From Armatimonadota bacterium (GTDB lineage: Bacteria; Armatimonadota; Chthonomonadetes; Chthonomonadales; CAJBBX01), in contig JAPLCQ010000102.1 in the NCBI GenBank assembly GCA_026392115.1, positions 1 through 48,469 of the forward strand: DNA of 48,469 nt. The letters are read 5' to 3'. The position numbers and the translations under genes were made by a program. Shown here in pieces: positions 1 through 7,961 of this stretch; the first letter of the stretch is position 1, and every line of letters begins with the position of its first letter. The notes beneath the pieces are model-generated. The model was not told the origin of the DNA and did no database searches. It saw nothing but the letters and a program-made list of their open reading frames with translations.

Positions 1-2
1 CG

Positions 3-845
3 GCCAACCTGGTGCATCTGGCCGGAGACTGGACGCTCATGCTGGGCCACTGGGGCTTCCCGAAGCTGGGAGTGGGCGGCGGCGGACTGGCCATGTCCAT
101 CTCCCAGTGCGTGGCGCTAGTGGCCTCGCTGGCCCTCCTGCGCCGGACGCCGCTGGCCTCAGCGATGCGCCTCCCCAACCTGATGCTCTCGATCGAATGG
201 GCCACGCGCGTTCTGCGGATAGGCGTCCCGGCGGCCGCCACGGCACTGCTCCGCTCCTCGTCCTCCATGGCCTTCACCGCGGTGCTGGCATCGACGCCTC
301 AGGGGACTGCCGCCGTCGCCGCGTTGGGCATCGGCCTGGCAGCGGAGTCGATCGCGTTCATGCCGGGTCTCGGCTTCGGGGTTGCCGGAGCCGCCCTCGT
401 GGGCCAGGCGCTGGGGGCGGCCCTGCCGGCGCGCGCACGGAAGTATGGCTGGGCCGCGGCGCTGCAGGCCTGCGTGGTCATGAGCAGCATGGGCGCCCTC
501 TTCTTCTTCGCCGCCACGCCGTTTGCAGCCGTCTTCACCAAGGATGTGGCGGTTCGGGCGTGCGCGGTGGATTACCTTCGGATCATGGCGTTCTCGGAGC
601 CGCTCCTGGCGTACAGCATGGTGCTCACGGGGTCGCTCCAGGGCGCGGGCTACACCGTCGTGCCGACCATGGTGACCGTGCTGACCTTCTGGGTTGTGCG
701 GGTGCCGGCAGCCTATCTCCTGGCCGGACACGCCGGGTTGGGCGCTACCGGCGCGTGGCTGGCCATGTCGGGTTCGACCATGGTCTCCGGTCTGTGCATG
801 GTGGCGATGTTCAGGTACGGCAAGTGGCAATCGACCCGCGTGTAG
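3..845 (+). CDS. MATE family efflux transporter, 3' part
   Basis: This is the C-terminal part of a multidrug and toxin extrusion (MATE) transporter, an inner-membrane antiporter that exports cationic drugs or metabolites using Na+ or H+. The reading frame is open to the window edge, so the true start lies upstream. About 280 residues are visible, with repeated hydrophobic helices separated by short Gly-rich loops and the segment GVGGGGLAMSISQ, typical of MATE helices 5-6. The second six-helix bundle is then complete, including a GSLQGAGYTVVPT stretch that matches the conserved helix 10 region. A whole MATE protein has about 450 residues, so roughly 170 are missing. The next gene starts 14 bases after the stop, so the two may be cotranscribed. 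The family call is secure; the substrate cannot be told. Confidence 0.85.
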   Translation, partial: ANLVHLAGDWTLMLGHWGFPKLGVGGGGLAMSISQCVALVASLALLRRTPLASAMRLPNLMLSIEWATRVLRIGVPAAATALLRSSSSMAFTAVLASTPQGTAAVAALGIGLAAESIAFMPGLGFGVAGAALVGQALGAALPARARKYGWAAALQACVVMSSMGALFFFAATPFAAVFTKDVAVRACAVDYLRIMAFSEPLLAYSMVLTGSLQGAGYTVVPTMVTVLTFWVVRVPAAYLLAGHAGLGATGAWLAMSGSTMVSGLCMVAMFRYGKWQSTRV

Positions 846-859
846 CCGCTGTTCCCGCC

Positions 860-2641
860 GTGAGTAACCGCGGCGCCGTGCGCGTCGTCCAAAGGGCAAC
901 TTGTCGGTTCCTGACGCTGTTGTGCTTGGTTGGATGCAGCCTCGCCGTGCAGGCCCAGTCTCCCGCGCCTCGCGTGGTGGCTGCGTTGCTCGAGCAGGGG
1001 CGTGCCGCCGATGCCGTCGTGGCGATCCACGGTTGGGCGGACCAGCGCGGGATCGATGCGAACCTTGGAAACCTTTATGGCGTGGCTCGGCTCATGGTCG
1101 GTGACATGGCCGGCGCTCGGGAAGCGTTCACCAAGACGCTCATGATCGAGGCGGACAGCCCCATGGCCTGGTATGGCCTGGGACTCGAAGCCCTTAACCG
1201 GCGAGACGCCGCAGCCGCCGACTGCTTTCGCAAGGCCGCCGTCCGCGGCGACCGCGCGCGGTGCCTGCTGGCGGAGCGCTATGCCGAACTGATGACCGGC
1301 GCTCGGGGCGTTCCCGACCTGCCGCTCCCGAACGACCTGCGGCAGCAGGGCCTGGCGCTTCGAGCCGTAGCCCTCGTTCAGCAAGGCCGGCCGTCTGAAG
1401 CCCAGCCGCTCTTGGAGCGGGCTCTGGCGGGGCTGGTGGGCGAGCCCTTCGATGAGCGTGACGGGCTGTTGATGTCATTCGACATGGCCCGACCGTTGCG
1501 GCCTTTCCGACCGAAGCGCATATCGGCAGGCTACACGGTCGATTCGCTCTGGACAGCGGCGCCGCAACCGTCGAGCGGCTTCGTGGAGATGCGGCCCAAG
1601 GCGAACCCGGATGCCGGCGGCTTCGTGGCCTACAAGGTCGATGGGCAGACGCTGTGCGTCAGCAACTCGGCCCCCAGCGTCTACCAGTGGGATTGCCGTA
1701 CCGCATGGAACGGCATTCACACCCTGGAGGTTGGCCTATACGACGCCCGTGGCGCGGAGGGCTCCGTCTGGCGGGGTCGCGTGCTCGTGGCGAATCGGCA
1801 GCCATTGGCCTCGCCGCTGGCGCAGGAATGGCGGCACGCGCTGGATGGCGCCTGGCGGCATGTGACGCTGCAGGTGGGGCGAGCCGCACTGAACCTGGCA
1901 GCGTATGAGGCCGCGAGGGCAGCCGGTGACGTGGCTTCTGCGAGGCGGTACGTTGAGACCGTGGCGGCCATCAATCCGGATGATCCGCGCGTTCGCAGTT
2001 GGCTGCAGTCACAGATGCGGACACCGTCGCAAGGGCCCATCTGGCGGGTGAAGACCGATGCTCCGGTGGTAGCGATTACGTTCGATGACGGTCCGGCGCC
2101 GGGCATTACCGAGCGGCTGCTTCAGTCGCTCCAGAGCCAGGGGGCTCGGGCCACGTTCTTTGTGATCGGCCGGCACGTCGCGGCTCGTCCGGAACTGGTC
2201 CGGCGGCTGCAAGAGGCGGGGATGCAGGTGGAGAACCACTCCTACTCGCACCCCAATGTGAGCCGGCTGGGTCGGCTTGACGTGGAGCGCGAAATGCTCC
2301 GCACCAACGCCGCCATACGGATGGCGACCGGCGGACGGCCTCGCTACTTCCGGCCACCTGGGGGCAATCTGAGCCCCGAGGTGACCGCCGTGGCCGAGGC
2401 GTGGGGCATGGTGCCCTGCATGTGGTCAGTCAACGGTGAGAAACTGGAGCGGACCGACCCATTGGGGTTGGCCCGGTACATCGTGGACCGGAGCGGGCCG
2501 GGGTCGATCATCCTCCTGCACAATGGGAGGCAGTCGACCGTGGACGCCCTGCCTGCGATCCTGAAGGGCCTCCGCACCAGGGGGTTCTCAATGGTGACGG
2601 TGGATGAGATGGTCGGCAGGTACGGCGCCGCCCGGAGATAG
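860..2641 (+). CDS. TPR-containing polysaccharide deacetylase lipoprotein (NodB domain)
   Basis: This is a 593-residue exported protein. The GTG at 860 gives a basic N-terminus, a hydrophobic core and the lipobox LVGC, so it is probably a lipoprotein; the frame is open far upstream but there it overlaps the MATE gene. Residues about 35-200 hold TPR-like helices. A middle region of about 200 residues looks beta-rich and is unassigned. The C-terminal 190 residues are a complete NodB/CE4 domain: TFDDGP near 407 with the catalytic and metal Asp pair, HSYSH near 460 with the two metal His, RPPGG near 497 and LLHNG near 552. CE4 enzymes remove acetyl groups from peptidoglycan or other N-acetylated glycans. 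The substrate is unknown, and the TPR part suggests docking to an envelope complex. No strong ribosome site decides between GTG 860 and GTG 878. Confidence 0.85.
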   Translation: MSNRGAVRVVQRATCRFLTLLCLVGCSLAVQAQSPAPRVVAALLEQGRAADAVVAIHGWADQRGIDANLGNLYGVARLMVGDMAGAREAFTKTLMIEADSPMAWYGLGLEALNRRDAAAADCFRKAAVRGDRARCLLAERYAELMTGARGVPDLPLPNDLRQQGLALRAVALVQQGRPSEAQPLLERALAGLVGEPFDERDGLLMSFDMARPLRPFRPKRISAGYTVDSLWTAAPQPSSGFVEMRPKANPDAGGFVAYKVDGQTLCVSNSAPSVYQWDCRTAWNGIHTLEVGLYDARGAEGSVWRGRVLVANRQPLASPLAQEWRHALDGAWRHVTLQVGRAALNLAAYEAARAAGDVASARRYVETVAAINPDDPRVRSWLQSQMRTPSQGPIWRVKTDAPVVAITFDDGPAPGITERLLQSLQSQGARATFFVIGRHVAARPELVRRLQEAGMQVENHSYSHPNVSRLGRLDVEREMLRTNAAIRMATGGRPRYFRPPGGNLSPEVTAVAEAWGMVPCMWSVNGEKLERTDPLGLARYIVDRSGPGSIILLHNGRQSTVDALPAILKGLRTRGFSMVTVDEMVGRYGAARR

Positions 2642-2765
2642 GGCGGTGGGCCGAATGACGGGGATGCATGCGTTTTCGCCCGCGAGGGATATCGAGCGGG
2701 CTCATAATCGGGTATATGGAGTTGTGGAGTGGCGCCTCGCGCGTCCCGCTCAAGGAGGGTATTTC

Positions 2766-3308
2766 ATGCGACGATCTCTGCTCGGTTTTGCCGGTACGCT
2801 TGCGGCGCTGGGTCTGGCCGCTTCCGTGGCCCCGGCACAGGCCGGACCAGCCGCTGAGCGCGAACTACTTGGGATTCGTATCTGGCGCGAGTGGCGCGAA
2901 GTCCTCAAGAAGCACGGCCAGCCCACCCGGATCGAAGTCGGCGCGGCCGGCGCACCGGTGATGGGTGAGATGGGCCAGAGCACGACGGGCGGGCTCATGG
3001 GCTCCGGCGGCGCGCCGGGTATGCCCGGCATGCCCGGGATGCCCGGTGGACGCATGGGCATGATGATGGGCGGCGGCGCTGCCGCAGGCGGCGGCAAGCG
3101 CATGCCCGGCGCCATGGGCGTCAGCGGCATGGGCGGCGGCTCTCCGATGCTTCCCCCCATGGGCGGCAGCATGGGCAGCGGCGGCATGGGCGCTCCTGCC
3201 GGTATGCCCGGCGGCGGCATGGCCATGGGTGGCGGAATGGGTAGCGGTGGCATGATGGGCGGCGGCCGAACACGCTGCAGTTCCTGTTCAACAAGGACGG
3301 TCGCGTGA
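2766..3308 (+). CDS. Secreted Gly/Met-rich protein, N-terminal part (frameshifted)
   Basis: The ATG at 2766 follows a strong AAGGAGG site at 2753-2759. The first 28 residues form a signal peptide ending AQA-G. A short segment with IRIWREWREVLKKHGQPTRI follows, then about 110 residues built almost only of Gly, Met, Pro, Ala and Ser with GMPGMPGMP-type repeats. After codon 3264-3266 the frame runs into unrelated residues and stops at 3308. The frame one base back continues at once with PNTLQFLFNKDG, a sensible continuation, so this and the next entry are one gene of about 261 residues with one base missing near 3263-3267. The two flanking segments (LLGIRIW..VLKKHGQP and GIILGD..VYTLYGWP) resemble each other and the SmpA/BamE-type small repeat. 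Function is unknown; Met-rich tracts can bind Cu(I), but nothing here proves that. Confidence 0.7.
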   Translation: MRRSLLGFAGTLAALGLAASVAPAQAGPAAERELLGIRIWREWREVLKKHGQPTRIEVGAAGAPVMGEMGQSTTGGLMGSGGAPGMPGMPGMPGGRMGMMMGGGAAAGGGKRMPGAMGVSGMGGGSPMLPPMGGSMGSGGMGAPAGMPGGGMAMGGGMGSGGMMGGGRTRCSSCSTRTVA

Positions 3309-3550
3309 TCCAGATTCAGTCCTTCGGCTACAAGAACGGCGGCGTCACCTCGCGCGGGATCATCCTCGGCGACGCCCCCAAGAAGGTCTACACGCTCTAC
3401 GGCTGGCCGCCCAAGATCGAGAAGTCGGGCAACACCATGACCCTCGACTACAGCCAGTCGGCCCATGTGGCGTTCCAGTTGGTTGATCGGAAGGACGGCA
3501 AGGGCATGCGCGTGGTGGGCATCACCATCGCCAAGACCGAAGCCGACTAG
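3269..3550 (+). CDS. C-terminal part of the frameshifted Gly/Met-rich protein
   Basis: This is the continuation of the preceding gene in the frame one base back. It encodes about 93 residues starting NTLQFLFNKDGRVIQIQ, with a GIILGDAPKKVYTLYGWPP segment and a basic C-terminus. If treated as a separate gene its only usable start is the GTG at 3305, which overlaps the upstream stop by four bases but has no ribosome site of its own and would cut into a strand of the fold. I therefore regard it as the same gene. Alternatives are a real translational frameshift (no heptanucleotide slippery site is present) or a genuine split. The fold looks like a small alpha/beta domain; no enzymatic motif is visible. 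Confidence 0.6.
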   Translation, partial: NTLQFLFNKDGRVIQIQSFGYKNGGVTSRGIILGDAPKKVYTLYGWPPKIEKSGNTMTLDYSQSAHVAFQLVDRKDGKGMRVVGITIAKTEAD

Positions 3551-3599
3551 TCGGTCCCTGACGGCGCCGCATTTCGCGGCTTCTGTCTCAGTCTGCTCC

Positions 3600-3630
3600 G
3601 AAGGAGTCGGTCACTACGACCGGCTCCTTC
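3600..3630 (+). terminator. Stem-loop between the Gly/Met-rich gene and dnaG
   Basis: The sequence can form a 13-bp stem (3600-3612 with 3618-3630, one G-T wobble) around a five-base loop ACTAC. It lies 50 bases after the upstream stop and 18 bases before the dnaG start. The tail is only weakly T-rich (CTGCTATT), so it may be a weak terminator or an mRNA-processing hairpin in front of dnaG. Confidence 0.5.
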
Positions 3631-3648
3631 TGCTATTGCGAGGGTAAT

Positions 3649-5466
3649 GTGGCTGCCGACAAGGAAGAGGTACGGTCAAGAACCGACATCGTCGACCTCA
3701 TAGGCGCCCACGTGCAGCTCAAGCGGCGCGGCCGCAACTGGCTGGGCCTCTGTCCTTTCCACCAGGAGAAGACCCCCTCCTTCCACGTGGACCCTGTCAC
3801 GCAGTCCTTCAAGTGCTTCGGTTGCGGTGTCGGCGGCGATGCGTTCAGCTTCGTCCAGCGCATGGAGAACATGTCGTTCATCGAGGCGGCCGAGCGGCTG
3901 GCAGCCCGGGCAGGACTGGAGTTCGCCCGCACGGGCGGATCGTCGATGCCCACCGGCGAACGCGACGCCCTTCTCCAGATGAACATGACGGCGAAGGACT
4001 ACTACCGCTCGCAGTTGGCCCACTCGTCTGATGCCCAAGCCTACCTTGACCGCCGGGGCATCACCGCCGACTCGGTGCTTCGGTGGGGCCTTGGCTACGC
4101 TCCGGAGAGCTGGGACGCGTTGATCACGTTCCTCCGCTCGCGTCAGCTCGACCTGCGCGTGGCGGCGCAATGCGGCCTCGTGGGCACCAAGGACGGCAGC
4201 CGGTACTACGATGTCTTCCGCAACCGGCTGATCTTCCCGATCCACGATGAGCAGGAGCGCATCGTTGGCTTCGGCGGTAGGGCGGTGGCGGACGAAGAGC
4301 CGAAGTACCTCAACAGCCCGGAGTCGGCTCTCTTCGCCAAGAGCAAGCTTCTCTACGGTCTGCCCTTTGCCCGGCGCAGCGTGGCCGCGTCCGGCCGCTC
4401 CATCCTGATGGAAGGCTATATGGACGTCATAGCCGCCCACCAGTCGGGCTTCACCGGCGCCATGGCAACCCTGGGAACCTCCCTGACCGGCGACCATGCC
4501 AAGAAGCTGGTGCGGTTGGCTCCGATCGTGGTGCTCTGTTACGACGCGGACCGCGCCGGCATCAAGGCCACGCTGCGCGCGGCAGAGATTCTAGAGCAAC
4601 AGGAGCTGCAGGTGCGGGTGATTTCGCTGCCGGCCGGCGAGGATCCCGACTCGCTGCTGCGTAAGCGGGGCGCGGAGGCCTTTGAGATCGCTGTTGCCGA
4701 GGCGGTTGGGCGCGTCGAGTACCAGCTCCGGCGGGCGGTGGAGGAGACAGACACAGCCGCGCCCGAGGGGCAGACGGACCTGCTCCGGAAGCTGATCGCC
4801 ATCCTCGCCTCGGTCCCGTCGCGTACGGAACGCGACATGCACATGGAGAAGGTCTGGAGCTACCACCCGATGCGCGCCCATGGCGCGAGCATCGTGAAGG
4901 ATCAGCTCCACCGAGATGCCGAGGAGTATGCCCGTCGCTTGCGCGCCCAACAGAGGGCTGTGCAGTCCGGTGAGCCGCCACCGGCCCCGCCCCCGGCGCC
5001 ACAGGCCGCATTGGCGCTGACGGCCGAGCGACGCGCCGAACTGCTGCTGGTGCGTGCGCTGGTATCGGTGGAGCACCGAGCCGACGTCCTGGGCTGCTGT
5101 GCGGCTGGCGACTTCTTCTCTACTGTGGCTTCTCGGCTCTTCGAAGCGGTGCGTGCGGGACTTTGCGGACCGCATACCGACGAGAGCGGAATCCTTGCGG
5201 CGGTCGATGCACAGGGCGACGAGGTCTTTTCGGACGGCCTGCGGCAGCTGTTGCAGGAATCCTCGGTGGTGTTGGCCAATATACCGTTGTCATCGGACTT
5301 CGTTCGCGTCGAGGCCAAGAGGCTCCGGCGTGCCAGAGTCGCTCAGGTGCAGGACCAGCTTGCCGGCTTGCTTCGGGCGCGTGAGTCCTTTGGGCCTGAA
5401 GATGAGCGCCACCTTGCCGAGTACATGAGGGTCCTTCGGGAGCTCAAAGGGTCAAGCGCGGGCTAG
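3649..5466 (+). CDS. dnaG: DNA primase
   Basis: This encodes a 605-residue primase that makes RNA primers for Okazaki fragments and docks on the replicative helicase. Residues 35-59 form the CHC2 zinc-binding domain (CPFH, then CFGC). The TOPRIM catalytic domain follows, with [11 protein letters not shown] near 255 carrying the catalytic Glu and [11 protein letters not shown] near 298 carrying the metal-binding Asp residues. The C-terminal 200 residues are a helical helicase-interaction domain after a Pro-rich linker. GTG at 3649 is chosen because the GAGGG before it is well spaced and the nearby ATG at 3647 is out of frame. The length is normal for the family. The sigma factor follows directly, as in the widespread dnaG-rpoD macromolecular synthesis arrangement. 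Confidence 0.96.
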   Translation: MAADKEEVRSRTDIVDLIGAHVQLKRRGRNWLGLCPFHQEKTPSFHVDPVTQSFKCFGCGVGGDAFSFVQRMENMSFIEAAERLAARAGLEFARTGGSSMPTGERDALLQMNMTAKDYYRSQLAHSSDAQAYLDRRGITADSVLRWGLGYAPESWDALITFLRSRQLDLRVAAQCGLVGTKDGSRYYDVFRNRLIFPIHDEQERIVGFGGRAVADEEPKYLNSPESALFAKSKLLYGLPFARRSVAASGRSILMEGYMDVIAAHQSGFTGAMATLGTSLTGDHAKKLVRLAPIVVLCYDADRAGIKATLRAAEILEQQELQVRVISLPAGEDPDSLLRKRGAEAFEIAVAEAVGRVEYQLRRAVEETDTAAPEGQTDLLRKLIAILASVPSRTERDMHMEKVWSYHPMRAHGASIVKDQLHRDAEEYARRLRAQQRAVQSGEPPPAPPPAPQAALALTAERRAELLLVRALVSVEHRADVLGCCAAGDFFSTVASRLFEAVRAGLCGPHTDESGILAAVDAQGDEVFSDGLRQLLQESSVVLANIPLSSDFVRVEAKRLRRARVAQVQDQLAGLLRARESFGPEDERHLAEYMRVLRELKGSSAG

Positions 5467-5517
5467 CGGCCCGTCGAGACCGGCGGCGCGCATCCGTCTC
5501 GCGCTACGGGTGGGAAC

Positions 5518-5657
5518 TTGGAACACGTCAGAGACAACGTCGAGTTCAAGCGCCTCGTGGGGCGCGGCCGGGATCAAGGCTTCCTCACCTTCGACGAAGT
5601 GAACGACAGCTTCGCCAACGAGGAACTCGACTCCGACCAGATAGACATCCCACTGCG
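5518..5657 (+). pseudogene. Sigma factor region 1.1 remnant, out of frame with rpoD
   Basis: About 45 residues, beginning at a TTG after dnaG, contain [21 protein letters not shown] and end ELDSDQID. This is the signature of region 1.1 of primary sigma factors, the acidic module that keeps free sigma off DNA. The frame then diverges within about 13 bases from the one that carries regions 1.2-4. In relatives, 10-20 residues separate the QID motif from region 1.2, so here a stretch not divisible by three seems to be missing near 5645-5657. It belongs with the next entry; whether the break is real or an assembly error cannot be decided from sequence. No good upstream ATG or GTG is in frame. Confidence 0.6.
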
Positions 5658-6515
5658 GTGGACGGCGAGGCCAACCTTGAGTTGTTGGCCCTCGATGACT
5701 CCGTCCGAATGTGGCTCCGCGAGATCGGTCGTACACCACTGCTGGACATGGAGCGCGAGATTCACCTGGCCAAGGAGATCGAGCAGGGCTGCCAGCGATC
5801 CAAGGATGAGCTGACCAAGGCGAACCTTCGCCTGGTGGTCTCCATCGCCAAACGGTATACGGGCCGCGGAATGTCCTTCTCGGACCTCATCCAGGAGGGC
5901 AACATCGGTCTGATCCGCGCGGTGGAGAAGTTCGACTTCCGCAAGGGCTACAAGTTCAGCACCTACGCGACGTGGTGGATTCGCCAAGCCATCACTCGGG
6001 CCATCGCGGACCAGGGCCGCACGATCCGCATCCCTGTCCACATGGTGGAGACGATCAACCGCCTGATGCGAGCCAGTGGTCAATTGCTGCAGGACCTGGG
6101 CCGTGAGCCCACCCTGGAGGAGTTGGCGCGTGAACTTGAGATGCCCGTGGAGCGCGTGGCGGAAGTGCATCGGATCGCCCCGGAGCCGCTCTCGCTGGAG
6201 ATGCCGGTGGGCGAGGAGGACGACAGCCACCTCGCCGACTTCATCGAGGACCACGAGGCCGTGTCGCCCTCGGATGCCGCCTCGCATCTGATACTCCGCG
6301 AACGGATCGAGCAGGCCCTGAACCTCCTCACCCCGCGGGAGCGTATGGTCCTGGTAATGAGGTTCGGCCTCAATGACGGTTGCTCCCGGACGCTGGAGGA
6401 GGTGGGCAAGCACTTCCGCGTCACGCGGGAGCGCATTCGGCAGATCGAGGCCAAGGCGCTCAAGAAGTTGCGCACGCCCAACAAGAACCGTAAGCTCAAG
6501 GACTACCTTGAGTAG
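5658..6515 (+). CDS. rpoD: Primary RNA polymerase sigma factor, regions 1.2-4
   Basis: This encodes a sigma-70 family factor that directs RNA polymerase to housekeeping promoters. From GTG 5658 it has 285 residues: region 1.2 ([17 protein letters not shown]), region 2 with [17 protein letters not shown] and [13 protein letters not shown] for core binding and -10 recognition, region 3, and region 4 ending [16 protein letters not shown] for -35 recognition. The tRNA and hisS promoters in this window match the -35/-10 pattern such a factor recognises. Region 1.1 lies just upstream in another frame. Starting at 5658 would give a region-1.1-less factor, so either the gene is broken by a small deletion or the sequence is faulty here. 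An essential primary sigma is unlikely to be a true pseudogene. Confidence 0.93.
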   Translation: MDGEANLELLALDDSVRMWLREIGRTPLLDMEREIHLAKEIEQGCQRSKDELTKANLRLVVSIAKRYTGRGMSFSDLIQEGNIGLIRAVEKFDFRKGYKFSTYATWWIRQAITRAIADQGRTIRIPVHMVETINRLMRASGQLLQDLGREPTLEELARELEMPVERVAEVHRIAPEPLSLEMPVGEEDDSHLADFIEDHEAVSPSDAASHLILRERIEQALNLLTPRERMVLVMRFGLNDGCSRTLEEVGKHFRVTRERIRQIEAKALKKLRTPNKNRKLKDYLE

Positions 6516-6554
6516 TCCGCCGCGGCTCTGTGGGCCCGGCGCGGTGGTGAGGCA

Positions 6555-7961
6555 ATGAGACAACTGAAGATCGGGACCAGTTGGGTCCGCGGCGTCATTG
6601 GTGACGCCTTCACCCCGGAGTTGGCCATCCAGTTCGCGTGTGCTTTCGGCACGTACTGCGATGGTGGCTCTGTAGTCCTGGGGCGCGATACCAGGCGCTC
6701 CTCCCCCATGCTCCACGCGGCGGTGCAGTCGGCGCTGATCTCCACCGGGTGCCGGGTCATCGATCTCGGCGTCTGCACCACGCCACTGGTGTCCCATGCC
6801 GCTCGGCGACACGGCGCGGCAGGCGGCATCTCGATCACAGGCAGCCACAACGACGCCGAATGGAACGCGCTCAAGTTCCTTGGTCCCACCGGGTCGCTCC
6901 TGAACGCAGCCAACAGCGAGGAGTTGCTGGACATCTACCACGCTTCGGCGTACAGCTTCTCCGGCTGGGACGGGCTCCAGCGGACGGTGCTGGACGACGG
7001 TGCGGCGGAAAGCTACGTCGATGATCTGGTGCACGATCTGGCCGCCGACGCCATCACTGCCAGGCGCTATCGGGTCGCGGTTGACTTCAGCAACGGGGCC
7101 GCGCATGAGGTCTGCGGCCGGTTCATGAAGCGCCTCGGCTGCGAACTGGTTCCACTGAACGAGCGGCCCGCGCGTCGGTTCTCGCACGCCCCGGCGCCGC
7201 AGGTCGAGAACATGCGGCAGCTGGAGGCCGTGCTGCCCTACGTCAAGGCCGACGTGGGCGCGGCCATCAACGTAGACGGCGATCGGGCCGGCTTTGTGAC
7301 CCATGATGGGCGCGCCCTGTCGGAGGAGGTGGCGCTCCCACTGGTAGCGGCCCATGTTCTGGCACGGCGCCCCGGCCTGGTGGTGACGAACCTCTCGACG
7401 TCGCGGATGGTCGATGCCGTAGCCGCCAGGCACGGTTCCACGGTATTGCGGGCCGAGGTGGGTGAGGGGTACGTCATGGACCGAGCCGCCCTGGAAGGCG
7501 CGGTGGTCTGTGGCGAGGGGTGCGGTGGCGTGGCCCTGACGCCCCAGAGCGCCACGTTCGATGCGCTCCAGACGCTGGGGCGGGTGCTGGAAGCCATGGC
7601 GCTCTCCGGCGCGACGCTCGCGGACCTCCACTCCAGTCTGCCCGCATTGGCCATGCGCAAGAGCGAACTGGCCTGCTCGCCGGACCGGGTGTATCGGGTG
7701 ATCGAAGCGGTGAGGGATGAGTTTGACGACGCCGAGGTGAACGAGGCCGACGGCGTGCGGCTGGCGTGGCATGATCGATGGCTCCACGTGCGGGCATCCA
7801 ACACGGAGCCCATCGTGCGGATCATCGCCGAGGCCCCCGACAAAGCCGGCCTGGAGGAGCTCTTCAGCCGGGCGGACACTGCTGCGCGCAGGGGCGCGTC
7901 GGGCTTTGGTCGCACCGAGCACGGAGCGGTCGGACAGGCCGTTCGGAGCGGCAAGCCATGA
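6555..7961 (+). CDS. Phosphohexomutase paralogue with altered active-site loops
   Basis: This is a 468-residue member of the alpha-D-phosphohexomutase superfamily (phosphoglucosamine, phosphoglucomutase or phosphomannomutase type). All four active-site loops can be located but differ from the family norm. The phosphoserine loop near 95 reads TGSHN rather than TASHN. The metal loop near 238 reads NVDGDR, replacing the first Asp of DxDxDR by Asn. The sugar loop near 320 reads GEGCGG instead of GEGNGG. The phosphate loop RASNTEP near 413 is intact. It overlaps the next mutase by the four bases ATGA, so the two are translationally coupled and may form a heteromer or share a pathway. The Asn could lower metal affinity, so the protein may be a slow mutase, one with another substrate, or a regulatory subunit. 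The ATG at 6555 follows GAGG. Confidence 0.85.
   Translation: MRQLKIGTSWVRGVIGDAFTPELAIQFACAFGTYCDGGSVVLGRDTRRSSPMLHAAVQSALISTGCRVIDLGVCTTPLVSHAARRHGAAGGISITGSHNDAEWNALKFLGPTGSLLNAANSEELLDIYHASAYSFSGWDGLQRTVLDDGAAESYVDDLVHDLAADAITARRYRVAVDFSNGAAHEVCGRFMKRLGCELVPLNERPARRFSHAPAPQVENMRQLEAVLPYVKADVGAAINVDGDRAGFVTHDGRALSEEVALPLVAAHVLARRPGLVVTNLSTSRMVDAVAARHGSTVLRAEVGEGYVMDRAALEGAVVCGEGCGGVALTPQSATFDALQTLGRVLEAMALSGATLADLHSSLPALAMRKSELACSPDRVYRVIEAVRDEFDDAEVNEADGVRLAWHDRWLHVRASNTEPIVRIIAEAPDKAGLEELFSRADTAARRGASGFGRTEHGAVGQAVRSGKP

Noticed and set aside
107-859. Upstream extension of the deacetylase frame over the MATE gene
   Set aside because: The extension reads as Arg/Gly-rich nonsense opposite a conserved transporter frame; a signal peptide begins only after 860.
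2700-2750. CATAAT and TATATG hexamers before the Gly/Met-rich gene as a promoter
   Set aside because: No -35-like hexamer at 16-18 bases from either; could occur by chance.
3255-3270. Programmed ribosomal frameshift in the Gly/Met protein
   Set aside because: No X XXY YYZ heptamer and no clear stimulatory structure; the missing base is better explained by an indel in a GC run.
5658-6515. An alternative sigma factor lacking region 1.1 as the native form
   Set aside because: A recognisable region 1.1 lies immediately upstream in another frame, so truncation by indel is the simpler reading, although not proven.
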